Positions 15,150 to 23,460 of a DNA stretch of 64,000 nt are shown in pieces. The DNA lies in contig JAEZOB010000053.1 of assembly GCA_023414355.1 (NCBI GenBank), forward strand, positions 62,001 through 126,000, read 5' to 3'. How positions within the stretch are numbered: position 1 is the first letter of the stretch; the number at the start of each line of letters is the position of its first letter. Origin of the DNA: Bacillota bacterium (GTDB lineage: Bacteria; Bacillota; Clostridia; Lachnospirales; Lachnospiraceae). The notes beneath the pieces were generated by a model, which was given only the letters and a program-made list of their open reading frames with translations, was not told the DNA's origin and did no database searches. The translations under genes and the position numbers were made by a program.

Positions 15150-16634
15150 TTATCTTCCGTAAAGAAGCGTAATGTCTTTGATCTTCTCAGCCAATTCCAA
15201 AGAAAAGGCACTGCTACTGACACGCCACTTCCAATTGTTGCCCAGAGTCGAAGGAATATTAATTCTTGCTTCCGAATCAAGGCCCAGATAATCCTGGATC
15301 GGAATGATACAAAGTCTTGCAACACTCTGCTGAGCCAGACGGACAAATTCCCAGTGAATATCCTCCATACTCTTCCCTTGACGATTCAAATATCTGCGTG
15401 CAAGATTGTAATCAGCTTGATTGATACTCTTCAACCAGCCGACTATGGTATCATTGTCATGCGTACCGGTATAAACGATACAATTCTTATCATAATTATG
15501 CGGTAAATAATCGCTTTCTTCCCTGGAGTCGAAGGCAAATTGCAGCACTTTCATACCGGGATATCCGGTCTTTTTTAGCAGATCTTTTAAGGATTGAGTG
15601 ATATATCCCAGGTCCTCGGCAATGATATCCGCTTCACCGAGCTGATTCTTCAAGGTCTGAAAGAATTGATAACCTGGGCCCTTCTCCCAATGGCCGCCTA
15701 CTGCCGTCTCTTCTCCGTAAGGGATGGAATAGTACTCATCAAAGCCCTTAAAATGATCTATTCTGACCACATCGTAAAGCTTCAGGCTGTATGAGATTCT
15801 CTCCAACCACCAGCTAAAATCAGTAGCAGTATGTGCTTCCCAACGATACAGCGGATTTCCCCACAGCTGGCCCGTAATCGAGAAGGCATCCGGAGGACAT
15901 CCTGCAACCGCTATCGGATTCTGCTTCTCGTCCAGTTGGAAAAGTTCAGGACGCGACCAGGTATCCGCACTGTCAAATGCTACATAAATCGGCAGGTCAC
16001 CAATGATCCTGATGCCTTTCTTATTGGCATAGCTCTTTAGAGCTTCCCACTGGCAATGGAACTGATATTGTATGAATTCATAGAACTGAATATCATTATC
16101 TAACTTCTTCTTATAAGCTTCCATCGCCTGAGGCTTACGAAGCTTAATATCCTCGTCCCATTCTATCCAACTAAAGCCGCCATAAGAATCCTTGATCGCC
16201 ATATACAGCGCATAATCCTCGAGCCAGGAGACATTCTCCTTCTGAAAGCTTAAATAAGCTGCTTCGTTTCTGAAACTGCTTCTCTCATAGGCTTTTCGCA
16301 GCATATCAAATCTGGATAAATAGATCTTTTCGTAATCAATATATCCGACCTCTTCGCCAAAATCATAACCTTCACATTCCTTGGCTGTTAACAGTCCTGC
16401 CTCGATCAGCTGATCAGGATCAATGAAGTAGGGATTGCCTGCAAAGGTCGAGAAGGACTGATAAGGGGAATCCCCATAGCTTGTCGGACCGATGGGCAGT
16501 ATCTGCCAATACTTTTGACCTGACTTCTCCAAAAAGTCAATAAACTGATATGCACTTTTTGAGAAAGAACCTATTCCATATTTGGAAGGAAGACTGGCAA
16601 TAGGTAATAGAATTCCACTTCCACGCTTATTCAT
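15150..16634 (-). CDS. malQ: 4-alpha-glucanotransferase (amylomaltase)
   Basis: A GH77 enzyme that disproportionates maltodextrins, releasing glucose and longer chains in the cytosol. 494 residues is typical for the bacterial short form. Seen are the N-terminal GILLPIASLPSKYGIG, PTSYGDSPYQSFSTFAGNP, DLPIYVAFDSADTW, the nucleophile region VRIDHFKGFDEYYSIP, the acid/base AEDLGY and TGTHDNDT. AAAGGATG precedes the ATG. It lies 91 bases after the MalG-like permease gene and would process the oligosaccharides that transporter brings in. No maltodextrin phosphorylase is in the window. Confidence 0.95.
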   Translation of the reverse strand: MNKRGSGILLPIASLPSKYGIGSFSKSAYQFIDFLEKSGQKYWQILPIGPTSYGDSPYQSFSTFAGNPYFIDPDQLIEAGLLTAKECEGYDFGEEVGYIDYEKIYLSRFDMLRKAYERSSFRNEAAYLSFQKENVSWLEDYALYMAIKDSYGGFSWIEWDEDIKLRKPQAMEAYKKKLDNDIQFYEFIQYQFHCQWEALKSYANKKGIRIIGDLPIYVAFDSADTWSRPELFQLDEKQNPIAVAGCPPDAFSITGQLWGNPLYRWEAHTATDFSWWLERISYSLKLYDVVRIDHFKGFDEYYSIPYGEETAVGGHWEKGPGYQFFQTLKNQLGEADIIAEDLGYITQSLKDLLKKTGYPGMKVLQFAFDSREESDYLPHNYDKNCIVYTGTHDNDTIVGWLKSINQADYNLARRYLNRQGKSMEDIHWEFVRLAQQSVARLCIIPIQDYLGLDSEARINIPSTLGNNWKWRVSSSAFSLELAEKIKDITLLYGR

Positions 16635-16725
16635 TCAGTCACATCCTTTGTCTAATCAATATATAACAACTATAAAAATAACAAATATAAGTATTCATGC
16701 GTTATCAATAAAAATTATCTCATTC

Positions 16726-17571
16726 TTAACCCTTGACAGCTCCTGCAACTACACCTTCGATGATGTACTTCTGACAAGTCAGATAGAAGGCCACAATCGG
16801 GATAATTGCCAATACCAGCATCGCCATCATTGCACCCATATCGATAGAGCCGTAACCGCCCTTCAGATACTGAATTGCAATCGGGATCGTCTTATATTCC
16901 GTACCGATAACCAGATAAGGAAGCAGGTAGTCATTCCAGATCCACATCGTATTCAGGATACCTACTGTTACGGCAATCGGTTTTAATACGGGCATTACGA
17001 CCCTGAAAAAGGTCGTCAGCGGATTACAGCCATCAATCATCGCAGCTTCTTCTAACTCCAGCGGAATGGACTTTACAAAGCCGCTGAACATGAACACGGA
17101 TAATCCTGTTCCAAAGCCCAGATAGATGAAGATGATACCAACCGGGTTATCCAGATGCAGTACGTTGGCAACCTTGGTCATAGTGAACATAACCATCTGA
17201 AAGGGTACGATCATAGAAAAAGCAAATATATAATACAGTATATTATGAAATCTATTTTTTACTCTTGTAATAAACCAGGCCGTCATCGAAGTAAATAAGA
17301 TGATTACTGCCACAGAACAGATCGTAATAAAGAAGGACCATCCTGCTGCATGTAAAAATCCGGTCTTTTCAATTCCGCTGGTGTAGTTTTCAAGTTGAAC
17401 GAAAGTCTTACCATTCGGTAATTCAAAGGGCGTTTCACTAATGAAGAACTTACCTTTTAAAGAGTTAATGAAAACAATCAGTATCGGAGATAAAAACAGG
17501 ATACTTAATGCCGCTAAAAACAGAAATAATATCACCCTGCCAAATCTGCCCTTATTTCCTTCTATACTCAT
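16726..17571 (-). CDS. Carbohydrate ABC transporter permease, MalG type
   Basis: 281 residues with six predicted membrane helices. The cytosolic EAA loop, which contacts the ATPase, reads EEAAMIDGCNPLTTFFRVVMPVLKP (given by its two ends EEAAMIDG and PVLKP). The long periplasmic-side loop after helix 1 (KGKFFISETPFELPNGKTF) is usual for this CUT1 group. The start overlaps the stop of the MalF-like gene by one base (TAATG), so they are translationally coupled. It is part of the binding protein - MalF - MalG - malQ - lacI run. No ATPase gene is present; a shared MsmX/MalK-like ATPase elsewhere must serve it. Confidence 0.92.
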   Translation of the reverse strand: MSIEGNKGRFGRVILFLFLAALSILFLSPILIVFINSLKGKFFISETPFELPNGKTFVQLENYTSGIEKTGFLHAAGWSFFITICSVAVIILFTSMTAWFITRVKNRFHNILYYIFAFSMIVPFQMVMFTMTKVANVLHLDNPVGIIFIYLGFGTGLSVFMFSGFVKSIPLELEEAAMIDGCNPLTTFFRVVMPVLKPIAVTVGILNTMWIWNDYLLPYLVIGTEYKTIPIAIQYLKGGYGSIDMGAMMAMLVLAIIPIVAFYLTCQKYIIEGVVAGAVKG

Positions 17572-18413
17572 TAGTTTTCCACCTCCTTGTTGCGTGTTAT
17601 CCTAAGCTGGATAAATGCCACGATTGCAACGATGATAAAGAATATAACTGCTTTCGCCTGTCCGATACCCTCACTACCGACAGAGCCGTAGAAGGTATTG
17701 AAGATATCCAGCGCAAGCATCGCCGTCTTTTTGGACGGTGCACCTGCTGTCAAAGCAAGGTTTTGGTCAAATAGTTTGAAGGAATTCGACATGGTAAGGA
17801 ATAAGCATATCGTAAAGGAAGGCATAACCATGGGAATAGTAATCTTTCTTAATATCTGCAGTCCGCCTGCACCATCGATCTTTGCTGCTTCTATGATATC
17901 CTTAGGTACATTCTGGATACCTGCTATGTAGATAACCATCATATAACCAATCATCTGCCAGTTCATCAGAATAATCAGGCCCCAGAAACCATATTCCGGT
18001 TTGAAGGTCAGTGTTACTCCATAATGAAAAAGTACACCGTTGATGATCAGCTGCCAGATGTAACCGAGTACGATACCTCCGATTAGGTTTGGCATAAAGA
18101 AAATGGTACGAAACAGATTGGTTCCCTTAATCTTTCTTGTCAAAAGCATTGCGAGTAAGAAAGATAATACATTGATGGTGATTACTGCTACAACAGCAAA
18201 TCTTACAGTGAACCAAAGTGCATTCAGGAATTCCTTATTCTGAAATACTTCTGTATAATTCTTAATTCCTACCCATTTGGCATCAATTACTGTGGTAAAC
18301 TCCGTAAAAGAAAGGAAGATACCCAGGAGAAACGGAATTACAAAGGCTATTGTAAATGCAATCAGGGTTGGAAGTACAAATATAGGAAAATATTTTTTAT
18401 TGTGTCTTTGCAT
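17571..18413 (-). CDS. Carbohydrate ABC transporter permease, MalF type
   Basis: About 280 residues, six membrane helices, CUT1 family. The EAA loop is EAAKIDGAGGLQILRKITIP. It lacks the extra large periplasmic domain of E. coli MalF, as usual in Gram-positives. An in-frame ATG at 18425 exists, but the ATG at 18413 follows GGAG by six bases and is preferred. A 137-base gap with a strong hairpin separates it from the upstream lipoprotein gene. It would form a heterodimer with the MalG-like permease. Confidence 0.92.
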   Translation of the reverse strand: MQRHNKKYFPIFVLPTLIAFTIAFVIPFLLGIFLSFTEFTTVIDAKWVGIKNYTEVFQNKEFLNALWFTVRFAVVAVITINVLSFLLAMLLTRKIKGTNLFRTIFFMPNLIGGIVLGYIWQLIINGVLFHYGVTLTFKPEYGFWGLIILMNWQMIGYMMVIYIAGIQNVPKDIIEAAKIDGAGGLQILRKITIPMVMPSFTICLFLTMSNSFKLFDQNLALTAGAPSKKTAMLALDIFNTFYGSVGSEGIGQAKAVIFFIIVAIVAFIQLRITRNKEVEN

Positions 18414-18484
18414 AATAATCTCCATTCTGGGGATAACCTGTATAAATTAAGATGCGAAAGCGCACCAATGATCCATAAAACATT

Positions 18485-18528
18485 GGGAATGCTTCAAAAC
18501 TCATCTACATGATTTTCGAAGCATTCCC
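18485..18528 (-). other. Intercistronic hairpin between binding protein and permease genes
   Basis: GGGAATGCTTC (18485-18495) pairs perfectly with GAAGCATTCCC (18518-18528), 22 bases after the binding-protein stop. There is no strong U-run. Such stems often partially terminate or protect the upstream message so the binding protein is made in excess over the permeases. Confidence 0.65.
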
Positions 18529-18550
18529 TACTGATAAACAGTTTACTTCA

Positions 18551-19987
18551 TTATTTTGCTTTCTCAGCCTTCCAGGAATCCTTCACAGTCGTTGCAACAT
18601 CTTCCCAAGTCTTGCTGCCCTGAACATATTCCAGTAATGCATCGCCAAAAGCGTTCTTGAAATCTTCGCTCGGGAAAGCTGCAAAGGTCCAAGCTACAGA
18701 GCTTACGCCATCCTTAGACATCCAAGCGAGTACTTCCTTTGCCAACGGATCTGCAGGCTTCTCAGCATCTGTAAAGGTATTGAAAGGAGCGATGAAACCT
18801 AACTGATTGGTAACATAGGATTTACCCTTATCGCTGGAAAACAGCCATTCTACAAACGCGATGGAAGCTTTCTGCTTCGCATCGGATACCTTGCTGTTGA
18901 TAGCGAAGTAATTTTCTGTACCAACACATAAGCCCTGGTTCTCTTCTCCTGCTACACCGGTATAGATAGGCATAAACTTAATATCCTCAGCCTTAACTAC
19001 ATTGCCATCTACGCCGCTGATCTGTGACCATGCCCAGTTACCATTCTGAACCATAGCGCACTGTCCGAGTGCAAATTCAGCCATGGAGTCATTTACAGTC
19101 TTGCTTCCGAGCAGACCCTTTTCAGACACAGAGTTATTTACATATAAATCAAAAATGTTTCTGTAGTTATCACCATACTTGAACTGGATCTCGTTAGAAG
19201 CTAAGCCTGCAAGAACAGTGTTGTCAAAAGCTGTATTATCTTTGAATTCGTAGAACAAAGGAAGGTTTGCAAGATGTGTCTGCCATCTCCACTGTTCACC
19301 TGCACTTAAGGATGTGGAAGCGAATACACCTTCGATACCGAGATCAGCCTTATGAGCTGTCATATCCTCAGCAACAGCCTTCAGGGTTGCGAAGTTATTT
19401 ACTTCATCCATGGATGCAACTGTAGTTGCTCTGTTCGTCAATGCGAAATACTTCTGCATGATAGCGTTGTTATAGATAATACCGTAACCTTCTACAACGT
19501 AAGGAATACCAAAAACTCCGTCGCCGCTTGTAACTGCAAGGCTCTTATCGGATAAGTAGCTGTATAATTGTGTGTCTTTCAGATTTGCGCAATAATCTTT
19601 CCAGGACTCGTAGCCAACAGGTCCGTTGATCTGGAAGATTGTCGGAGGATCTGATTTAGCAACTTCTGATTTTAAGGTCTGCTCGTATGTACCGCTTGCT
19701 GCTGTAACAACTTTAACCTTAACGCCTGTCTCTGCTTCGTAATCAGCTGCAATCTGGTTGTAAACCTCTGCGATCTCCGGTTTGAAGTTCAGGAAATAGA
19801 TCTCATCTACCTTCTCTTCAGTAGCGGTATCTGCAGCAGGTGTAGCTTCTGCTGTATCCTGTGTTGTAGCAGCGGGAGTGCTCTCAGCAGTATCCTGTGC
19901 TGCTTCTTTTTTACCACATGCTGCGAAAGAACCTACAATCATCATAAGAACTAACAGGATTGCAAATACTTTACTAATTTTTTTCAT
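18551..19987 (-). CDS. Sugar ABC transporter substrate-binding lipoprotein
   Basis: About 478 residues. A lipoprotein signal peptide with lipobox FAAC (cysteine near residue 24) anchors it outside the membrane. A Thr/Ala/Glu-rich linker (residues 30-60) follows, then a family 1 periplasmic-binding fold (DEIYFLNFKPEIAEVYNQI, PTIFQINGPVGYESW, FGIPYVVEGYGIIYN, MVQNGNWAWSQI). The ATG at 19987 is chosen because it begins the signal peptide (MKKISKVF) and follows AGGAGAGG; the upstream in-frame extension runs through the operator and promoter. First gene of the transporter operon. Maltodextrin is the likely ligand because malQ is in the operon, but this is inference. Confidence 0.92.
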   Translation of the reverse strand: MKKISKVFAILLVLMMIVGSFAACGKKEAAQDTAESTPAATTQDTAEATPAADTATEEKVDEIYFLNFKPEIAEVYNQIAADYEAETGVKVKVVTAASGTYEQTLKSEVAKSDPPTIFQINGPVGYESWKDYCANLKDTQLYSYLSDKSLAVTSGDGVFGIPYVVEGYGIIYNNAIMQKYFALTNRATTVASMDEVNNFATLKAVAEDMTAHKADLGIEGVFASTSLSAGEQWRWQTHLANLPLFYEFKDNTAFDNTVLAGLASNEIQFKYGDNYRNIFDLYVNNSVSEKGLLGSKTVNDSMAEFALGQCAMVQNGNWAWSQISGVDGNVVKAEDIKFMPIYTGVAGEENQGLCVGTENYFAINSKVSDAKQKASIAFVEWLFSSDKGKSYVTNQLGFIAPFNTFTDAEKPADPLAKEVLAWMSKDGVSSVAWTFAAFPSEDFKNAFGDALLEYVQGSKTWEDVATTVKDSWKAEKAK

Positions 19988-20039
19988 GACTACCTCTCCT
20001 TCTCGTTGTGGAATAGCACAAGAATGCCAATCCAATTTG

Positions 20040-20068
20040 TTTATAATTTTCTTCGGATACGTTGCCAG
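20040..20068 (-). promoter_or_regulatory. Probable promoter of the sugar transporter operon
   Basis: Minus strand -35 CTGGCA (20063-20068), 17-base spacer, -10 TATAAA (20040-20045). It abuts and partly overlaps the LacI-type operator repeats, a geometry that allows repression. Confidence 0.5.
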
Positions 20069-20087
20069 TAACGTTATCGGTAACGTT
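20060..20087. promoter_or_regulatory. LacI-family operator cluster
   Basis: AACGTTATCGGTAACGTT (20070-20087) is a near-perfect 18-base palindrome with the central CG expected for LacI-family proteins. An overlapping weaker copy, ACGTTGCCAGTAACGT, begins at 20060. Three ACGTT half-sites lie about 10 bases apart, next to the promoter of the operon that ends with a lacI-type gene. Confidence 0.75.
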
Positions 20088-20223
20088 TCCATAAATAATA
20101 TTACCATAAATCCGTATAAATGCAAGTACTTTTTATTAATTTTTCACAACATATTTTTATCATTCAGGAAAACCCTTGAATCAAGCATGGTTCAGCCCAT
20201 TTCATCTCTCGTATAAACAATTG

Positions 20224-22272
20224 CTAAATCCTAAAGCTATTCATGACCTCTTTCAGATCCTCAGCATTTGCCCCCATCTCCTTCGCAGCCTCTTCTAAGA
20301 TTGCCACGGCCTTAGCCTGATCATAAACTGTGCCCTCGATACTTCCGGAGGTGGCGAGGGTCTCTTCCGAAATTGCTGAAATACTCTCTACAGCACCCAA
20401 GGTATCTACTCTTGCAGCCTCCATATTCTTCATATCTTTACTGATGATAGATAAATTCTCAATCAATCCCTCTATCCCCAGGTTGATACTCCTGAACGCT
20501 TCTATGGTATGCAAAACGATATCTGTCTGCATCCCTACGACAGTCTGTGCCTGTCTGGCTGTCTCCACCGTATCGTAGGTCTGCTTTTTAATCTCGCCGA
20601 TCATATTCTTGATCTCATTGGCTGAGGACATGGACTTATTGGCCAGCTTGCGGATTTCTTCCGCGACAACTGCAAAGCCCTTCCCCGCCTCTCCTGCTCT
20701 GGCAGCCTCGATTGACGCATTCAGAGACAGCAGATTCGTCTGGTCAGCGATATCATTCATCACCTGTACAATATCACCGATCGATCTGGTCTTGTCTTCC
20801 AGTGCTGAAATATGGTCTACCACATACTTCGTACTATCCTTGGTCGCATCCGACTGCCTGGTCAGCTTCTCCATAGTATCAATTCCCATAGAAATCATAC
20901 ACTTGATGTCTTCTGTCCTCTGTTCAATCTCACCCAGATTGCCATTGACTGCAGTGATCTTCTGTGACAGCTCGTCCATCTGAAGCAAACAGCTTTGTGA
21001 ATCCTGCGCCTGTCCCTCAATTCCATGTCCGATCTCATCTACTGCCTTCGTAATATTATTATTAGATATAGAAATCAGTTTGGATGCCTCCATTACATTC
21101 GTTGCGGAGCCAGATACAAGTCCTCCCACCTGAGCCATTTTTTGAATCAGAAGCCTCATATTATTCATAGTATCCGTAATGCTGGATGCTAGTGCCGCAA
21201 ACTCATCTCTGCGCTTTACTTCTACTATTACCGTAAGATCTCCCTGAGACACCTTTTGAAGCTTACGGTTTATTTCTTTCAAGGTATTTCCGATTCCTCT
21301 GGAGATAAAGAACCCGACTGTGACTGCAACCAGACAGGCCAAAACAACGATAATAATGGTATTCTGGCGGATTGTATTTGCCTGCTGCATAAAACTGCTC
21401 TTTGGTACAAGACTGCATATGGTCATTCCTGTAGTTCCTATCTTGCTGTACATATAAAGATAGTCTTCAGATTGATATTTTACATATTCTGAGCCGCTCA
21501 AGGCTTCTGCCTGTAAGCTTTTCGCATAATACTTTTGCTCACCGAAGAGAAAGGTATCCCCTGAAGCCGTCTCCTCTCCGCTATTGATCAGGATTTCTCT
21601 ACCGTCCTCAGTGATCAAAGCAAGCAGACTGCCTTTTCCTAACTCCAGTTTTCCGAGGAATTCCAGAACAGCCTCCGCGCTAAGATCGATGACAATGCAG
21701 CCGCTGTCCATAGGAAATCTTCGTATCATAGACACCGCATAATCCTCAGAACTCAGCCCTAGCTCCTCATCAATCATTGGATGTGTTCCCAGCCAATAAT
21801 AGTCAGTCGTACTATCCTTTAGCTTTTGTCCCTCTGCACCAGACTTAATTTCTTCATAAAATCCGGGCAGGTTCTCCATATCACTTGTCAGTACGGGTAC
21901 CCCTTTTCCACTGATGATATGAATGTTTTCAATAAATTTCTCTAAATCAGCCTTCTTCAGTAATTCGTTATTCTTAGTTGTCACAAATTTGAGTCTGTCC
22001 TGTTTGCCCGTATATACCAGGCCTCTTGTAAAGTAGGATGTATCATTGTCTTGAATATACTGTTGCGTGATTGCATCCATTGATTCTGTCACATATTCCA
22101 GGTAACTTGTAGCCATGGCAAACGTATTGTTAGCCGCCTGCTCATAATTAGACAGCAAGCCTTCGGATGCCCTTGTATAAGACGTGATCCCCAAAATCAC
22201 GATAAAGGCAACCGGAATCAGAAAGCCCAAAATCAATTTGGACAAGATACCAAATCGTATCTGTTGTTTCAT
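20224..22272 (-). CDS. Methyl-accepting chemotaxis protein
   Basis: A transmembrane chemoreceptor of about 682 residues. Helix 1 is at about 10-30 (LILGFLIPVAFIVILGI), then a large extracellular sensor of about 250 residues (double-Cache-like by size and position), helix 2 near 295-320 (IIIVVLACLVAVTVGFFIS), a HAMP domain (LKEINRKLQKVSQGDLTVIV), and a cytoplasmic coiled coil whose tip is DQTNLLSLNASIEAARAGEA. The C-terminus has no pentapeptide tether. ATG at 22272 follows GGAGGAGG; an in-frame TTG six codons upstream overlaps that Shine-Dalgarno. No che or flagellar genes adjoin. It is next to the sugar uptake locus, so a sugar-related signal is possible but unproven. A candidate sigma-D promoter lies at 22371. 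Confidence 0.94.
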   Translation of the reverse strand: MKQQIRFGILSKLILGFLIPVAFIVILGITSYTRASEGLLSNYEQAANNTFAMATSYLEYVTESMDAITQQYIQDNDTSYFTRGLVYTGKQDRLKFVTTKNNELLKKADLEKFIENIHIISGKGVPVLTSDMENLPGFYEEIKSGAEGQKLKDSTTDYYWLGTHPMIDEELGLSSEDYAVSMIRRFPMDSGCIVIDLSAEAVLEFLGKLELGKGSLLALITEDGREILINSGEETASGDTFLFGEQKYYAKSLQAEALSGSEYVKYQSEDYLYMYSKIGTTGMTICSLVPKSSFMQQANTIRQNTIIIVVLACLVAVTVGFFISRGIGNTLKEINRKLQKVSQGDLTVIVEVKRRDEFAALASSITDTMNNMRLLIQKMAQVGGLVSGSATNVMEASKLISISNNNITKAVDEIGHGIEGQAQDSQSCLLQMDELSQKITAVNGNLGEIEQRTEDIKCMISMGIDTMEKLTRQSDATKDSTKYVVDHISALEDKTRSIGDIVQVMNDIADQTNLLSLNASIEAARAGEAGKGFAVVAEEIRKLANKSMSSANEIKNMIGEIKKQTYDTVETARQAQTVVGMQTDIVLHTIEAFRSINLGIEGLIENLSIISKDMKNMEAARVDTLGAVESISAISEETLATSGSIEGTVYDQAKAVAILEEAAKEMGANAEDLKEVMNSFRI

Positions 22273-22370
22273 AAAAACTACCTCCTCCAAATCAGCATAG
22301 TTAAGATTATATTCCAGAGGAGATCAAATGTACAGAGATTTTTTCGAAATTTTTCGAGACTATTTTCGCT

Positions 22371-22397
22371 TTATTGACGAAAGGCTACTAGTTTTTA
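22371..22397 (-). promoter_or_regulatory. Candidate sigma-D (FliA) promoter for the chemoreceptor
   Basis: Minus strand TAAA (22394-22397), 15-base spacer, GTCAATAA (22371-22378), matching six of eight bases of the GCCGATAA -10. It lies about 100 bases upstream of the chemoreceptor start. Motility genes are commonly under this sigma factor. Confidence 0.4.
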
Positions 22398-22436
22398 TTA
22401 TTAACATTAAATTTTATACATTAACGGTGCAAAAAC

Positions 22437-22482
22437 AAAACGACCACCGGAAAGCTATGTATTACTTTCCGATGGTTATTTT
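22437..22482 (-). terminator. Rho-independent terminator after sigK
   Basis: An 18-base stem, AAAACGACCACCGGAAAG and CTTTCCGATGGTTATTTT with few mismatches, followed on the minus strand by TTTTGTTTTTG. A smaller ACGCAG...CTGCGT stem sits between it and the sigK stop. Confidence 0.75.
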
Positions 22483-22486
22483 GCTC

Positions 22487-22566
22487 TCATTGATCAAAGC
22501 ACTCACGCAGCTTTCTCAAAAGAAACTGCGTTCTAGTTTTTTTCATTGATCAAAGCACTCACGCAG
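22487..22566. repeat. 24-bp direct repeat: duplicated 3' end of sigK
   Basis: A 24-base block (starting TCATTGATCAAAGC) occurs at 22487-22510 and again at 22543-22566. The second copy is the end of the sigK coding region including its stop codon; the first lies downstream of the gene. Copies are 56 bases apart. Confidence 0.85.
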
Positions 22567-23166
22567 TTTCTTTAGGGCTTTTTTCTCTATCCTGCTGACG
22601 TAGCTTCTGGATATTCCCAGCTTCCCGGCGATTTCCCGTTGTGTAACTTCCTTATGGTTGCTTAGGCCGTACCGTAAACAGATGATTTCGCGTTCTCTAT
22701 CAGTCAACACCTTACCGATTATGTGATACAGTTTTTTTATATCGTCTTCCAGCACTATATTCTCAACAATATCAATTTCTGCTTCTTCGATGATATCCAA
22801 CAGATTTATTTCATTGCCTTCCCTATCCGAACCGATCGGATCATATAAATATACTTCTTTTGCCAAACGCTTTCCGCTTCTGAGCATCATCAGAAGCTCA
22901 TTATCAATGCAACGGGAGGCATAGGTAGCCAGACGGATTCCTTTTTCTTCATCAAAGGTATCTATCGCTTTAATTAAACCGATGGTTCCTATCGATATCA
23001 GATCATCCGTTTCCTTATCTACCATATTGTACTTCTTGACAATATGCGCTACGAGTCTGAGATTATGTTCAATTAATTTATCTCTTGCAGCCTTGTCGCC
23101 TTCTTTACAGCGCTTCAGGTAGTCAGCTTCTTCCTTGGTGCTTAATGGCTTTGGAAAAGACTTCAC
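22543..23166 (-). CDS. sigK: RNA polymerase sporulation sigma factor sigma-K
   Basis: Late mother-cell sigma factor of endospore formation. Region 2 is complete (EHNLRLVAHIVKKYN, DLISIGTIGLIKAIDTFD, RLATYASRCIDNELLMMLRS), followed by DPIGSDREGNEINLLDI (typical of sigma-E/K), and region 4 with DREREIICLRYGL and the helix-turn-helix VTQREIAGKLGISRSYVSRIEKKALKKL. An in-frame TTG at 23190 gives a longer form; the GTG at 23166 is preferred because the family begins KSFPKPLS there. The gene is uninterrupted, with no skin element. The short N-terminus suggests little or no pro-sequence, as in many Clostridia. The 23167-23320 stretch upstream shows no gene. Confidence 0.9.
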   Translation of the reverse strand: MKSFPKPLSTKEEADYLKRCKEGDKAARDKLIEHNLRLVAHIVKKYNMVDKETDDLISIGTIGLIKAIDTFDEEKGIRLATYASRCIDNELLMMLRSGKRLAKEVYLYDPIGSDREGNEINLLDIIEEAEIDIVENIVLEDDIKKLYHIIGKVLTDREREIICLRYGLSNHKEVTQREIAGKLGISRSYVSRIEKKALKKLRECFDQ

Positions 23167-23320
23167 GAAGATAAGCACCCTCAATGCCAAATGATTCGTT
23201 ATTATCCTATGATGATAATTGACATAAAGTGCCTATCCCTCTTAAAAAAGGACAGAAGGACTAATCTTTTTTTATTCATGATACCTGCTACAGTTCTATC
23301 CTGTTCTACAATAAAAAGCA

Positions 23321-23356
23321 GGGATATAGAATACAAGTAACTGTATTCTATATCCC
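23321..23356 (-). terminator. Rho-independent terminator after the U32 gene
   Basis: A perfect 15-base stem, GGGATATAGAATACA and TGTATTCTATATCCC, with a 6-base loop and a TTTTTATTG tail on the minus strand. It separates the U32 gene from sigK. Confidence 0.8.
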
Positions 23357-23460
23357 CGGCCATAATACCCTGCTATTTCTAAAAGTAAGAAAGTTTTTAA
23401 TTTTCTGAGGCTATTCTTTTCTACGGTAAAAAGATTTTTCCTTTCCCAGAGGAAAGAATT

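Noticed and set aside
22543..23190. sigK split by a skin-like element, or a frameshift
   Set aside because: The reading frame is complete through regions 2 and 4 with no break.
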